A DNA stretch of 64,000 nt from Ypsolopha sequella (Eukaryota; Arthropoda; Insecta; Lepidoptera; Ypsolophidae): assembly GCA_934047225.1 (NCBI GenBank), contig OW204005.1, positions 20,406,396-20,470,395 on the forward strand, given 5' to 3'. Every line of letters starts with the position of its first letter. Position 1 is the stretch's first letter. Positions 24,701 through 30,279 of this stretch are shown piece by piece. The notes beneath the pieces are model-generated. The model searched no databases. It saw only the letters and a list, made by a program, of their open reading frames with translations, and was not told where the DNA came from. A program made the translations under genes and the position numbers.

Positions 24701-25961
24701 ATACCAAGAAATAATAATTCCGAGTCGTTAAGTAACAGTTCCAATTTCCCTACTTTAGGGAAAATGCGTACTACTAGCAACATTGTTTATGCGCTTGTGT
24801 GCGTGTCAGCAAACGTAGCTACATGATGCTTACGCCCACATGAATCATCTTTTTGCCTCACTTTGGAGAGATCGGTTGAAGGAAACTATCATTCTAGGCG
24901 TTATTATTCTAAGCCTAACCTATACATTACACTTACACTTATTGCACAAAAACAAAACAAAAGGGAATATTTACATTACTATACACCACACACCACTAGT
25001 TCACAATATTGATACAAAATCGGAATCGTCAAATGCACTACACTACCACAAAAACACCTGATATTAGCCAAAATTTTCTTTCCACTTTCTATGTGTTTTT
25101 CATTGCCCGAAATAAAGACATTTTTTTTTTTTATTTTTGCGTGACGGGAGCGTGTCGTTTGACTCTAAGTGCCTGATTAAATTTAAAAGCAATAATCAAA
25201 ATCGTTAGATCTTGTTTTGGTATTTTTTTTTTCAGGCGCTATTAAATATTTTCAAGCTTTTTCCTTCTAAAACAAATTGAATAAAAAAAGAATCTCATAG
25301 GAATCTTTACTTCTTTGAACCATACCTGAATATGTGATGTCTTCTGCATTTTAGCCCGTATTTGGTGAGAAACTGATGATAAACAGTTTCTTATTTTTAT
25401 GACTTTGTAGTAACGCGTGAAGCTTATTATAGCTTTAAATGATAAATTATGTAAAAACGAATTCCAAGGGGTCTTAGAATAAGAATCAACGTATGTTTAT
25501 GCAGAGCTGCAATTTTCTAAAGCGACAGGATGCAGCGTCTTCGAAATTCTAAAATGTCGAATTTCACATTTTGTCCGGGATAATCGCCTTAAAAACCGAC
25601 CATGTTAGGCTAGCAGGAGGCAATTTTTAAAAGTTTTGTAATTTTTTCTGTGGAGTTTTTAAAAAGTGAAAATTTTTATTCATGTAGGGTTTCATGCAAA
25701 CTAATATAGGTAAAATGAATTTTTGAACGCAGATTTATCACAAATTCTATAAGTGAATTTCATTTTAAAAAACGCAATTTTCAGATTTTGGAGTTGACCA
25801 CTTTTGAAAATTACCTCCTTATGGTACTAAAATATCAAGAACTTCATTTAAAATGAAAATGTGACAGATTGTAAGAGGAAAGTGTAACAAAATAAGACTT
25901 ACCCACCCGAAACAGCTGCCAATATTTGCATTTTTGAACTACCTTTGCTTTCCTTAGTCAT
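516..25961 (-). CDS. Facilitated sugar (trehalose) transporter, Tret1-like MFS protein, complete seven-exon gene
   Basis: Spliced minus-strand gene. Coding exons are 25961-25907, 9561-9332, 7856-7533, 5890-5758, 4727-4510, 3418-3236 and 737-516. Every intron is GT-AG and all phases agree, giving 454 codons. The MFS sugar-porter signatures fall in order: SDRFGRK (residues 78-84, loop after TM2), [11 protein letters not shown] with VPVY and LRGALGS (114-146), PESP (190-193, end of TM6), QTLSG (267-271, TM7), VEKCGGK (314-320), [15 protein letters not shown] (365-379, TM10) and [12 protein letters not shown] (437-448, cytoplasmic tail). The length fits insect Tret1-like carriers, plasma-membrane proteins that move trehalose or other sugars down a gradient. 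The PESPAFL and QTLSG variants and the divergent VEKCGGK suggest a paralog rather than the canonical trehalose carrier, so the substrate is inferred only. Intron 1 is 16.3 kb and full of transposons. Confidence 0.93.
951..1407. repeat. Repeat family A, uninterrupted copy (MITE-like)
   Basis: About 455 bp. It is closely matched by pieces at 60142-60264, 60506-60591 and 63046-63232. The ends are weakly inverted: AAGGCGATATG at the start, and a reverse-complement end starting TTAAGGTGCTACG, which is AAGGCGCTACG in the second copy. Short inverted ends and no coding suggest a non-autonomous DNA element. It lies in transporter intron 6. Confidence 0.6.
1408..1708 (+). other. Unassigned exon-like segment with an 18-bp inverted repeat
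   Basis: Noticeably less AT-rich than its surroundings. An open stretch from ATG at 1500 starts [17 protein letters not shown], looks membrane- or signal-like, and runs to a splice-donor-like GGGGTAAGTAC near 1667. The 18-mer GGCCACAGCTTCAGGCTT at 1438-1455 recurs inverted at 1647-1664, so both strands read KPEAVA there. It may be a captured or rearranged exon fragment. No family is recognised. Confidence 0.3.
1709..3178 (+). mobile_element. Penelope-like element remnant with GIY-YIG domain, flanked by inverted arms
   Basis: Degenerate plus-strand Penelope-like retroelement. An RT segment with [19 protein letters not shown] lies at about 1890-1995, followed by the rest of RT in a shifted frame (2000-2500). 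A GIY-YIG endonuclease core, [19 protein letters not shown], lies at about 2526-2582. The sequence that should carry the catalytic YxDD loop is missing near 1995, where the frame also shifts, so the copy is dead. Arms 1709-1878 and 3008-3178 are inverted copies of one another. Joined inverted pLTR-like ends are typical of 5'-truncated Penelope elements. It sits in transporter intron 6. Confidence 0.8.
3236..3418 (-). CDS. Transporter exon 6 (TM9-10)
   Basis: The acceptor ATTTCAG ends at 3419; the donor is TTCAG/GTGGGA at 3236/3235. The exon is 183 bp, phase 0 to 0, residues 321-381. It contains the TM10 signature [17 protein letters not shown], the counterpart of the GPIPW...EIFP motif of sugar porters. 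Confidence 0.92.
3545..3770 (+). mobile_element. RTE-like LINE 3' fragment
   Basis: Reads [19 protein letters not shown] followed after a frame break by [18 protein letters not shown] and a stop. That ending is the usual C-terminus of RTE-type LINE polyproteins in insects. It is severely 5'-truncated and frame-damaged, and lies in transporter intron 5. Confidence 0.6.
3771..4385. other. Intron 5 sequence, no gene seen
   Basis: AT-rich. It holds a loose direct repeat of AGGTTCTTTTGACG near 4105 and 4141, and a short palindromic stretch at 4201-4226 around ATAATCGATTATATTATAT. No coding or RNA signal was found. Confidence 0.4.
4386..4502. repeat. Palindromic MITE abutting the exon 5 donor site
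   Basis: The arms 4386-4433 and 4451-4502 are near-perfect inverted copies, sharing for example ACGAGTA and TTTTCTTACCC. They form a hairpin of about 117 bp with a loop of about 17 bp. It ends 6-7 bases from the GT of the exon 5 donor (4509-4508). Confidence 0.75.
4510..4727 (-). CDS. Transporter exon 5 (TM7-8)
   Basis: The acceptor TTTTCAG ends at 4728; the donor is AAAG/GTAAAT at 4510/4509. The exon is 218 bp, enters in phase 1 and leaves in phase 0, residues 249-320. It holds the QTLSG sugar-binding helix start and ends VEKCGGK, a divergent version of the D-x2-GRR loop. Confidence 0.92.
4893..5284 (+). repeat. Repeat family B, copy 1 (hairpin element)
   Basis: About 390 bp, closely matched in the same orientation by 63353-63750; a divergent relative lies at 47195-47670. 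The first 150 bases fold into a long hairpin around GAGTGTAGCGAGTGTTTTAA, flanked by ACAAGAGCG and CGCCCGTGTA. The remainder ends TGGGCCTTTACGAGCATTG. No coding capacity. Confidence 0.75.
5285..5599. other. Intron 4 sequence, nothing recognised
   Basis: Ordinary AT-rich intronic sequence between repeat B and an RTE tail. No ORF, RNA or repeat structure seen. Confidence 0.35.
5600..5745 (+). mobile_element. RTE-family LINE 3' end with (ATGG)n tail
   Basis: Ends GTCCAGCAGTGGACGAACTA then GGCTGATGGATGGATGGATG. This is the 3' end of a lepidopteran RTE-type LINE, whose tail is a tetranucleotide repeat. The same 3' end occurs on the minus strand at 14341-14720. The tail stops about 12 bases from the exon 4 donor, in antisense to the gene. 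Confidence 0.7.
5758..5890 (-). CDS. Transporter exon 4 (central cytoplasmic loop)
   Basis: The acceptor ACGCCCAG ends at 5891; the donor is ATCG/GTAAGT at 5758/5757. The exon is 133 bp, phase 0 to 1, residues 204-247 plus the first base of Val248. It is hydrophilic ([20 protein letters not shown] and onward), as expected for the loop between TM6 and TM7. Confidence 0.9.
5891..6451. other. Intron 3 sequence, nothing recognised
   Basis: AT-rich with short repeats of GTTTGTGTCTGT near 5990 and 6376 and an inverted partner near 6290. The open frames here show no recognisable protein. Confidence 0.35.
6452..6829. repeat. Palindromic MITE, 378 bp
   Basis: The two halves are inverted copies over their whole length. 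The left begins TTAAGGTTAAACGTCAGTC; the right, reverse-complemented, begins TTAAAGTTAAACGTCAGTC. Matches continue through GCAAAGTGCATAACTTAA and CAATAGTTCAGTA. A typical fold-back MITE with no coding. Confidence 0.8.
6830..7289. other. Intron 3 sequence, nothing recognised
   Basis: AT-rich. A short denser stretch at 6985-7060 gives open frames on both strands but no familiar motif. Confidence 0.3.
7290..7440 (+). repeat. Possible tRNA-derived SINE
   Basis: CTCGAAGCCAATTGGCTATA at about 7308 resembles an RNA polymerase III A box. GGTCACGGGTTCTAATC at 7336-7352 resembles a B box about 30 bases further on. A short body follows. Both boxes deviate from consensus, so this is a candidate only. 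Confidence 0.35.
7533..7856 (-). CDS. Transporter exon 3 (TM3-6)
   Basis: The acceptor TTTGTTTCAG ends at 7857; the donor is GAGCAG/GTACAT at 7533/7532. The exon is 324 bp, phase 0 to 0, residues 96-203. It contains the R-x3-G-x3-G helix, [19 protein letters not shown], and the PESP end of TM6. It is the best-preserved sugar-porter stretch of the gene. Confidence 0.94.
8040..8880. repeat. LTR-like or promoter-like repeat pair
   Basis: Two diverged copies of one unit. One, near 8140-8250, has CTAGAGTGTGTATAAAAAGC then GGAGGCGCGGAGG. The other, near 8760-8870, has CTAGAGTGTAAATAAAAAGC then GGAGGTGAAGGAG. Each puts a TATA-like box before a purine-rich start and a later AATAAA, as in a retrotransposon LTR. 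A further direct repeat, ACTTCTRTACTGGTAGGTT, lies at about 8063 and 8099. No coding region was found between the copies. Confidence 0.35.
9010..9259 (-). mobile_element. Penelope-like element GIY-YIG fragment
   Basis: The minus strand encodes [19 protein letters not shown], the GIY-YIG endonuclease core of Penelope-like elements, preceded by a linker with [14 protein letters not shown]. Only a short 3' piece survives. It lies in transporter intron 2. Confidence 0.65.
9332..9561 (-). CDS. Transporter exon 2 (TM1-2)
   Basis: The acceptor TGTGCAG ends at 9562; the donor is TGCC/GTAAGTAC at 9332/9331. The exon is 230 bp, enters in phase 1 and leaves in phase 0. It completes Ala19 and encodes residues 20-95. 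It holds the TM1 start [13 protein letters not shown] and the loop motif SDRFGRK. Confidence 0.93.
9676..10015 (-). mobile_element. Jockey-like LINE, 3' part of a copy split by the 10016-17689 element
   Basis: The minus strand reads [20 protein letters not shown] and ends in a 3' tail (TCTA)n at 9676-9700. The upstream coding part lies at 17699-19010. Both break points carry CCAGTTCAG, and the frame continues across them, so the two pieces are one LINE interrupted by a later insertion. Confidence 0.75.
10016..10600 (+). repeat. Left inverted arm of the MULE-like element
   Basis: Contains the same 62-codon open frame as the right arm. That is a by-product of arm identity, not a gene. Homology continues to about 10597 (ATAAGCGTCCG). 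Confidence 0.75.
10601..11872. other. Interior of the MULE-like element, no gene seen
   Basis: Very AT-rich, with no ORF of note and no recognised repeat. No transposase remnant was found. Confidence 0.4.
11881..13811. mobile_element. Non-autonomous hAT element carrying a LINE fragment
   Basis: Imperfect terminal inverted repeats: CAGGAGCTCCAAACT at the left, and CAGGAGTCTACAAACT at the right read on the minus strand. GGGCCA is shared further in (GCCTGAGGGCCA, GGCCCGCGGGCCA). Flanks are TTTTAAAA (11873-11880) and TTTTATAA (13812-13819), an 8-bp duplication with one mismatch as expected for hAT. The interior holds a LINE fragment at 12890-13690 and no transposase. Confidence 0.7.
12890..13690 (-). 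mobile_element. LINE RT C-terminal fragment, 5'-truncated
   Basis: A minus-strand open stretch (13675-12974) encodes the region after the RT catalytic core: [20 protein letters not shown], a conserved [15 protein letters not shown], then [12 protein letters not shown]. Related sequence occurs in the LINE at 60591-63045. The 3' end shows AATAAA and an A-rich tail near 12890. Confidence 0.75.
13812..14340. other. Interior of the MULE-like element, nothing recognised
   Basis: AT-rich sequence between the hAT right end and an RTE tail. No coding or repeat structure seen. Confidence 0.35.
14341..14720 (-). mobile_element. RTE-family LINE 3' end, minus strand
   Basis: Reverse-complement match to the tail at 5600-5745: (CCAT)n, then CAGCCTAGTTCGTCCACTGC and TGGACATAAGCCTTTCCAGG. 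About 370 bp of 3' UTR and the degenerate end of the coding region are present. Confidence 0.7.
14721..16129. other. Interior of the MULE-like element, no gene seen
   Basis: AT-rich with short open frames (for example 15655-15906) lacking recognisable motifs. No transposase signature seen. Confidence 0.35.
16184..17134. mobile_element. Non-autonomous hAT inserted in the right arm of the MULE-like element
   Basis: The termini are TAGGGTTGTCA and, inverted, TAGGGTTGCCA; shared CCAGGA-rich sequence continues inwards. Flanks are TATTGGCA (16176-16183) and TATTAGCA (17135-17142), an 8-bp duplication with one mismatch. The length is 951 bp with no transposase. Arm sequence of the host element resumes on its far side, which shows it is a later insertion. 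Confidence 0.75.
17143..17689 (-). repeat. Right inverted arm of the MULE-like element (outer part)
   Basis: Reverse complement of 10016-10550 with few differences. The innermost piece of this arm (about 16130-16175) lies beyond the inserted hAT. Confidence 0.75.
17699..19010 (-). mobile_element. Jockey-like LINE, RT part of the split copy
   Basis: The minus strand encodes, in several shifted frames, QSGFRKGYG (about 18850), [19 protein letters not shown] (about 18560), [20 protein letters not shown] (about 18400), the catalytic [12 protein letters not shown] (about 18320) and a C-terminal region ending FTQLNW at 17690-17700. It is 5'-truncated near 19000, frameshifted, and contains a MITE at 18637-18788. 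The 3' remainder is at 9676-10015. Confidence 0.8.
18637..18788. repeat. MITE, 152 bp, inside the LINE
   Basis: Terminal inverted repeats CTACCGCGTAATTCTCATTT and AATGAGAATTACGCGGTAG. A TA at each edge (18638-18639 and 18786-18787) may be the target duplication. GTTGAT/ATCAAC and GCGTGC pairs continue the symmetry inwards. Confidence 0.75.
19011..19643. other. Intron 1 sequence, nothing recognised
   Basis: AT-rich with a short run of AAGGTATCTA-like repeats at 19160-19215. No gene or element boundary was found. Confidence 0.35.
19652..20452. mobile_element. Non-autonomous hAT, 801 bp, perfect 8-bp duplication
   Basis: Termini TAGTGTTGTAAAG and TTTGCATCGCTA (inverted: TAGCGATGCAAAG), a hAT-type end. 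ATCGCACC stands directly outside both ends (19644-19651 and 20453-20460). Subterminal repeats of TTACCGTA and GTAATTTTAC occur on both sides, as transposase-binding sites often do. No transposase. Confidence 0.88.
20565..20700. repeat. Small inverted repeat and double NotI-like palindrome
   Basis: TTAACACCTTTTGACA and its inverse TGTCAAAAGGTGTT flank about 60 bp, with outer TTAACACC/GGTGTTAA. It is followed at about 20687-20700 by GCGGCCGCGGCCGC. Probably a short MITE. Confidence 0.5.
20921..22396. mobile_element. DNA element with 19-bp perfect TIRs
   Basis: AGAGGTGCGATTGTGTAAG at 20921-20939 is exactly inverted at 22378-22396. Subterminal CATAGA and GACAAT motifs recur near the right end. 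No clear target duplication and no transposase; superfamily unknown. A dispersed lepidopteran repeat lies inside at 21600-21895. Confidence 0.7.
21600..21895 (+). repeat. Dispersed lepidopteran repeat (GTGCGAGTCGGACTCGCG type)
   Basis: Starts CCGGCCAAGTGCGAGTCGGA and ends GGGTACGGAACCCT, the inverse of AGGGTTCCGTACC near its start. The body has GACAGACGGACAGCGGAGTC. This sequence is very common in moth and butterfly genomes. Other copies are at 53440-54462, and as a fragment near 26560-26580. Confidence 0.7.
22440..22862 (-). pseudogene. Open frame of unknown origin overlapping a LINE-tail-like repeat
   Basis: 140 codons beginning [19 protein letters not shown], with [18 protein letters not shown], which loosely recalls the upstream region of Penelope-like ORFs. 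Its 3' part (plus strand 22500-22550) resembles AAGACTAATCGAATGGGCGG at 49423 and 58007. I do not recognise it with confidence. Probably retroelement debris. Confidence 0.3.
22863..23440 (+). pseudogene. Unassigned coding-like remnant
   Basis: One frame at about 22970-23160 reads [20 protein letters not shown] and breaks; another from 23133 to 23381 gives 82 codons. The composition is less AT-rich than the flanks. It could be a decayed transposon gene. No family recognised. Confidence 0.25.
23441..25906. other. Rest of intron 1, no gene seen
   Basis: AT-rich. It contains a hairpin ACCAGGCC-ATATA-GGCCTGGT at 23780-23800, and at 25600-25621 CCATGTTAGGCTAGCAGGAG, which is an inverted near-copy of 20544-20565. 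The short open frames (24214, 24840) have no recognisable motif. Confidence 0.35.
25907..25961 (-). CDS. Transporter exon 1 (start codon)
   Basis: The minus strand reads ATG at 25961 and encodes [18 protein letters not shown] plus one base, to the donor TTTCGG/GTGGGTAAG at 25907/25906. The single G joins CC of exon 2 to give Ala19, and the protein runs into NIPALTYG. The start context CCAAAAATG is A-rich as in insect starts. This is the only short exon found whose phase and sequence fit; a cDNA would settle it. Confidence 0.82.
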
Positions 25962-27631
25962 TTTTGGAAATAATCACAAAACACTGTTATTAAATTGACA
26001 TGAAACTGGGTACGTAGCTAAGTAATTAGTTTTGAAGACAATACATTTATTATCATATCAGGTACGAGAAAGAGATCTAGTTTATCAGTTTGCTAAGAGA
26101 TTTAGTTCCTTATGGCGCCTCTTCTCAGCGTCATACGAAAATTACTTTATTGATAAAGTAAAAACGGTACGTTTAATCATTGTAAAAAAAAAAAATTGTT
26201 AGTAAAACTATAAAAAACAACTTCATTCTCGCGTAAAAGAAACAGAACGAAAATATTGTTCCAAGTCAAGCTGTTTTAGACTAAACTAAAGTAAAACTGG
26301 CTATTTCACTGATGGTATTTGTATCGTTCTTGCACTAAAATAATAATAAAAGGTTAGCTGGAAGAAAATGCTAATTAACATTAAGCTCGCCTATGTACAT
26401 GTTTTTATTTGTGCAATAACGAATTTTTAATAATTATAATAATAAAATACAGGGACAATTATTTCTTTGAAAAATCGAGTATTTTTCCGTCCATCGCGTC
26501 CATGTGAAAAGAATTAGATATTTCCTCCTATTTTGCGCTAACCGAAGCGTTTTTTTGCCGTCGCACTTGGCCGGTTTTTTTATGTTACCTCCCTTTCTAA
26601 CACCCTCAGCTATCCATTTCTCCTCTCGCCCCGTTGACATCTCAAAAATTCAAAATGTATGTTTTGTACAGCAGAATTTCAGCCTTAAGTAGAGCATAAA
26701 TACATTTTAAATTTTTTTATCTTCTAAAATAATGAAATAGTGTGCAATTTAAATTGTAGTTTTTAGTCCATGTTTATTACGGGGTCTATCTAAAACATAG
26801 AATAATTAAATTATTAAAATAAATTAAACAAAATATTTAAAATATAAAAATTCTTAGGAATACCGCAGTTAAAAGTATCCCAGTTTTTAAGTTGGATAAT
26901 AAGTTATTGAACAGTGATCTCCCTTCCTTCTTTCTTTGTAATCCATGTCTCACTGCTAAGGATCATAATAGTGGTAACCGCATCAAAATCCGTTCTGTAG
27001 TTTTTGCATGATGCATGAAATATTCACTGCAATTGTTTTAGAATATCATCAATGTACAGACAGACACAGCTCTTTTCGTTTACAGTTTTTAATAGAATTT
27101 AATATACTTAGCTTTTCAATTTTCAGTTGATAGGTACCTAGCTCGTTTTAATCAAAGGAAGTATCACAATAATATTGTTTTACAACAATTGCTGCAACGA
27201 AATTCGCATTAAAACGTTTTATTTATCAAAATAGATGACGTTATTTAAACGAAATAATTAAATATTTATAAGCGTTCTAATAATGAACAACCGATTGATT
27301 CCCAACAAACATTTTAGCGATAATTAGACATTTTTTAAATCTTAAAGGTGTACAAAATTGTTAGAATAGCGATATTTATGGCTTCAGGTGATAAATTTGC
27401 GATATTTTAAACAATATTAGCACTCAGCGCGATATAATAGGTTTAAAAGAACGTAAAAATAAGGTTAAAGTTGTATTGTAGCGATTCCAATTGCCATAAT
27501 GCAAGCAAAGCATATTGTATTATAGCTTCAACCTAAACTTACAACTGTAAGATCTATAAAGGACATAATAGACGCCTAATTCCTCCTCAAGATTTATATT
27601 GACGCTAATAATCACTCCTTAAACACCTAAG
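25962..27631. other. Region upstream of the transporter start, probable promoter region
   Basis: AT-rich, with no gene. It would hold the 5' UTR and promoter of the minus-strand transporter. A partial inverse of the dispersed repeat (GCACTTGGCCGGTTT, about 26564-26578) is present. No core promoter element could be assigned with confidence. Confidence 0.4.
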
Positions 27632-27636
27632 AGTCT

Positions 27637-28091
27637 TGTACGCGCCGCGTTACTTAATTTAATATTTATTACTTTACATTTAATAAGTGCACACACACTA
27701 TCACACAAATCACTCATACAAAGAAAAACTATTCATTTTTACTATATTCCTATACCCATCCTTCTCTTCGCTGAATAAAGAAAAAGGACGCAAGAAGCGA
27801 CAACTACGCCACCACGTGAAAAACAAGAACTAATCTTCTTCCGAAAAATATCCGAATTGCCGGCTTGCGCGAGCGCTCTAAATAAAATCAATTAAATATT
27901 CAAAATAACTATATAGACTCAAATAAAAATACCTATCCTGCGTGCATTCAAGAAATGCATTGTGTTGTGTGAAAATCTAACTTTTTTAAGTGTTTTGTGG
28001 TGTGCTGACCCAACTGGACTATCGAAGCATCGAAGGATACTCGCTAAGGTACTCCCATCTCCTTTTACCAAAAACCTATTCGACACCCACA
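27637..28091 (+). repeat. BEL/Pao 5' LTR
   Basis: 455 bp, TG...CA termini, with ATAAAG near 27774. Differs from the 3' LTR by T/C (GAATAAAG context) and A/G (CCTATTCG context). Confidence 0.9.
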
Positions 28092-28097
28092 AGTCTT

Positions 28098-28115
28098 TGG
28101 TCCTTCTCCCCGATC
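28098..28115 (+). promoter_or_regulatory. Candidate tRNA primer-binding site
   Basis: TGGTCCTTC starts six bases inside the left LTR edge. It would pair with a tRNA 3' end GAAGGACCA, as in tRNA-Tyr. Only the first nine bases fit, so the tRNA identity is tentative. Confidence 0.4.
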
Positions 28116-28693
28116 CTACATCTACTCTTTACTCACCATACTCAACAAAATACGCAAAATTCTCGAAATACAAACCACGCGGCTCCGCCATTTTTATACC
28201 GATATCACCTGATATTATCTTCTTTTTGGCTTAAATACATAACGCCTCCGCTTCTATTTTACGCTTAAAACGCTCCTCCACGCTTCCCTCCATAAGGAAA
28301 TTAAGTAGACTAGGTATTTGTTCTTAATTTCCATAACCTAGTACACGTAAGTAGCCCGCCATCTTTTTGTTTATTTGTCACCGCTTGCACAAAATAGTGC
28401 CGCCTGCGCTGCCTGCATCGTTCAAGGTATGCGTTACCGTTCACGCAACTCTCGCCTTTAATACGCTTACATTTAAACTCACTCACACACAACGCACTAG
28501 GAAGGTACCCTGCCTACTCTTATTTGATATTTTCTCCTTTATCTATGTATCGAATTCTTTATTGAATTCACGATTTCACGCTAGTAAATAAATAAATAAT
28601 ATTTGGTACAGATACCAACCGATTAATTCGCGGTTTCTCTTAAGCGCTTACTTTATTTCGCACCTACCTTCTCATTCTCATTAGCTTGGAAAA

Positions 28694-30239
28694 ATGCCTC
28701 CCAAGAAGGATGAAACGCCGAAACTTACATCTAGATGCAAATTTTTAGAAGCTAAAAAAGAAAATTTATTTGAGCTAGTTCAAAGCATTTACGATCTAAG
28801 CCTGGACGTTTCCACACCGCAATTAAGGACTCAGTTTTTAAGCAGATGCCAGTCTTTAGAGAAAACTAGAACTGAGTTCTCCGCTATAATAGACCAGCTC
28901 AACATTGCGACTTTGGAAGTCGATGAAGACGCTACTCCCGACTTTAAAGTCCTACACGCATTTGATGGGCTTTACTGTTCTATAAAATCTGTGCAAAGTT
29001 CACTCGAGTCAAATCTCGCAAGCAATGAGTTTTTAAACAAAAAGTTACCCCCGTTAGACTTGGTTTCATTCGATGGAAACCCGACTAAGTGGTTACAGTT
29101 TTACGAAAACTTTCGTAATCTCATTCACAACAACGCTAGGTTAGCTAACGCCGAGAAAGTACAATACCTAATAGGCAAATTGAGTGGTAAGGCTCTCACT
29201 GTTTGCTCTGGCTTACCACCTACTGGTGATAACTACCCCATCATTTGGAACGCACTTATCGAAAAATATGACGATAAAAGAATCCAAGCTTCTACTTATG
29301 TCGAACAAATGCTGCACTATAAACCCAATCTTAACGCTTCCGCTGGATCATTAGATCACTTCCTTGAGCAGTTCTGCGCTGCCGAGGCCGCACTCCAACA
29401 ATTAAAAATCAAAGATTTGTCAGACTTCATGATAACGCATCTGGCCCTCTCAAAACTCGACCGCGAAACTGTAGCGCTCTTTGAACAAAAGAACCGCGAC
29501 GTATCTATCCCTAAATTCGCAGACGTTGTTCAGTTTGTTAAGGAACAAAGTAAACTTCACTTACTACGCCCGTCATCCGTTTCGAAACCCTTTCAAAACG
29601 CTAATAAAAACTACAATTCACCCGCTCCCGCTAAAAGTTACAATTTGCCCGCTTCTAGTAAAACTAAAACTTTTCTTGTAAACTCAGACTTTCAACCAAA
29701 CCATAATCAACCTCGCGCCTGTGTTTTGTGTAAAGGTGAAGTCCACCCGCTATACAAATGTTCATATTTTATTAATCTCAACGCTTATGATAAAAATCAC
29801 GCTGTCAGAAATTATAATTTTTGCACTAACTGTCTAGGTTTCCACGCTACGCAAAATTGTAAATCGCTAAATCGCTGTGGTGTTTGCAGACGCAGACATC
29901 ATACTCAGTTACATATTGAGAATTCAAATTTTCAACCGAGAATCGAACCCGCAACCTCTTCGCATCACGCACCGAGCCATAGGGGCTCCTGCGTCGCCGC
30001 CGGCCCGCCGCCGATCGCACCTTCCGCTCGCTCGACTCCCGCGCAGACGCCGCAACAGGTCAACTCACGCGCACCCCCCGCGCTCTCCGCACCACAACCG
30101 CACTCGCCTGCTTTGTCACAGCCCAACCACGTTGAGCAAGCTTCACGCGTAAATACAAATGACACGGCGTTGTCAGTTGTCACTCCTAGTGCAAATAATT
30201 TTAACAACACCACGGTTTTGTTGCCTACCGCTACTGTGT
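28694..30239 (+). CDS. gag: BEL/Pao Gag region of the gag-pol frame (interrupted)
   Basis: Starts at ATG 28694 after a 600-base leader. It encodes a capsid-like alpha-helical region (DUF1759-like, around PLDLVSFDGNPTKWLQFYEN). CCHC-type zinc knuckles follow at about residues 341-400 (CVLCKGEVHPLYKC, CTNCLGFHATQNC, CGVCRRRHHTQLH), then a Pro/Ala-rich linker. BEL gag and pol normally form one frame. Here the frame leaves the element at 30239 in codon position 1, where the LINE begins; the apparent end at 30289 is LINE sequence. Pol resumes at 34320 in codon position 2, so the phase was preserved. Confidence 0.9.
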
Positions 30240-30279
30240 CAATCAATCAGTTCAAGGCCGTTTTCGGTCACAGCGACTG

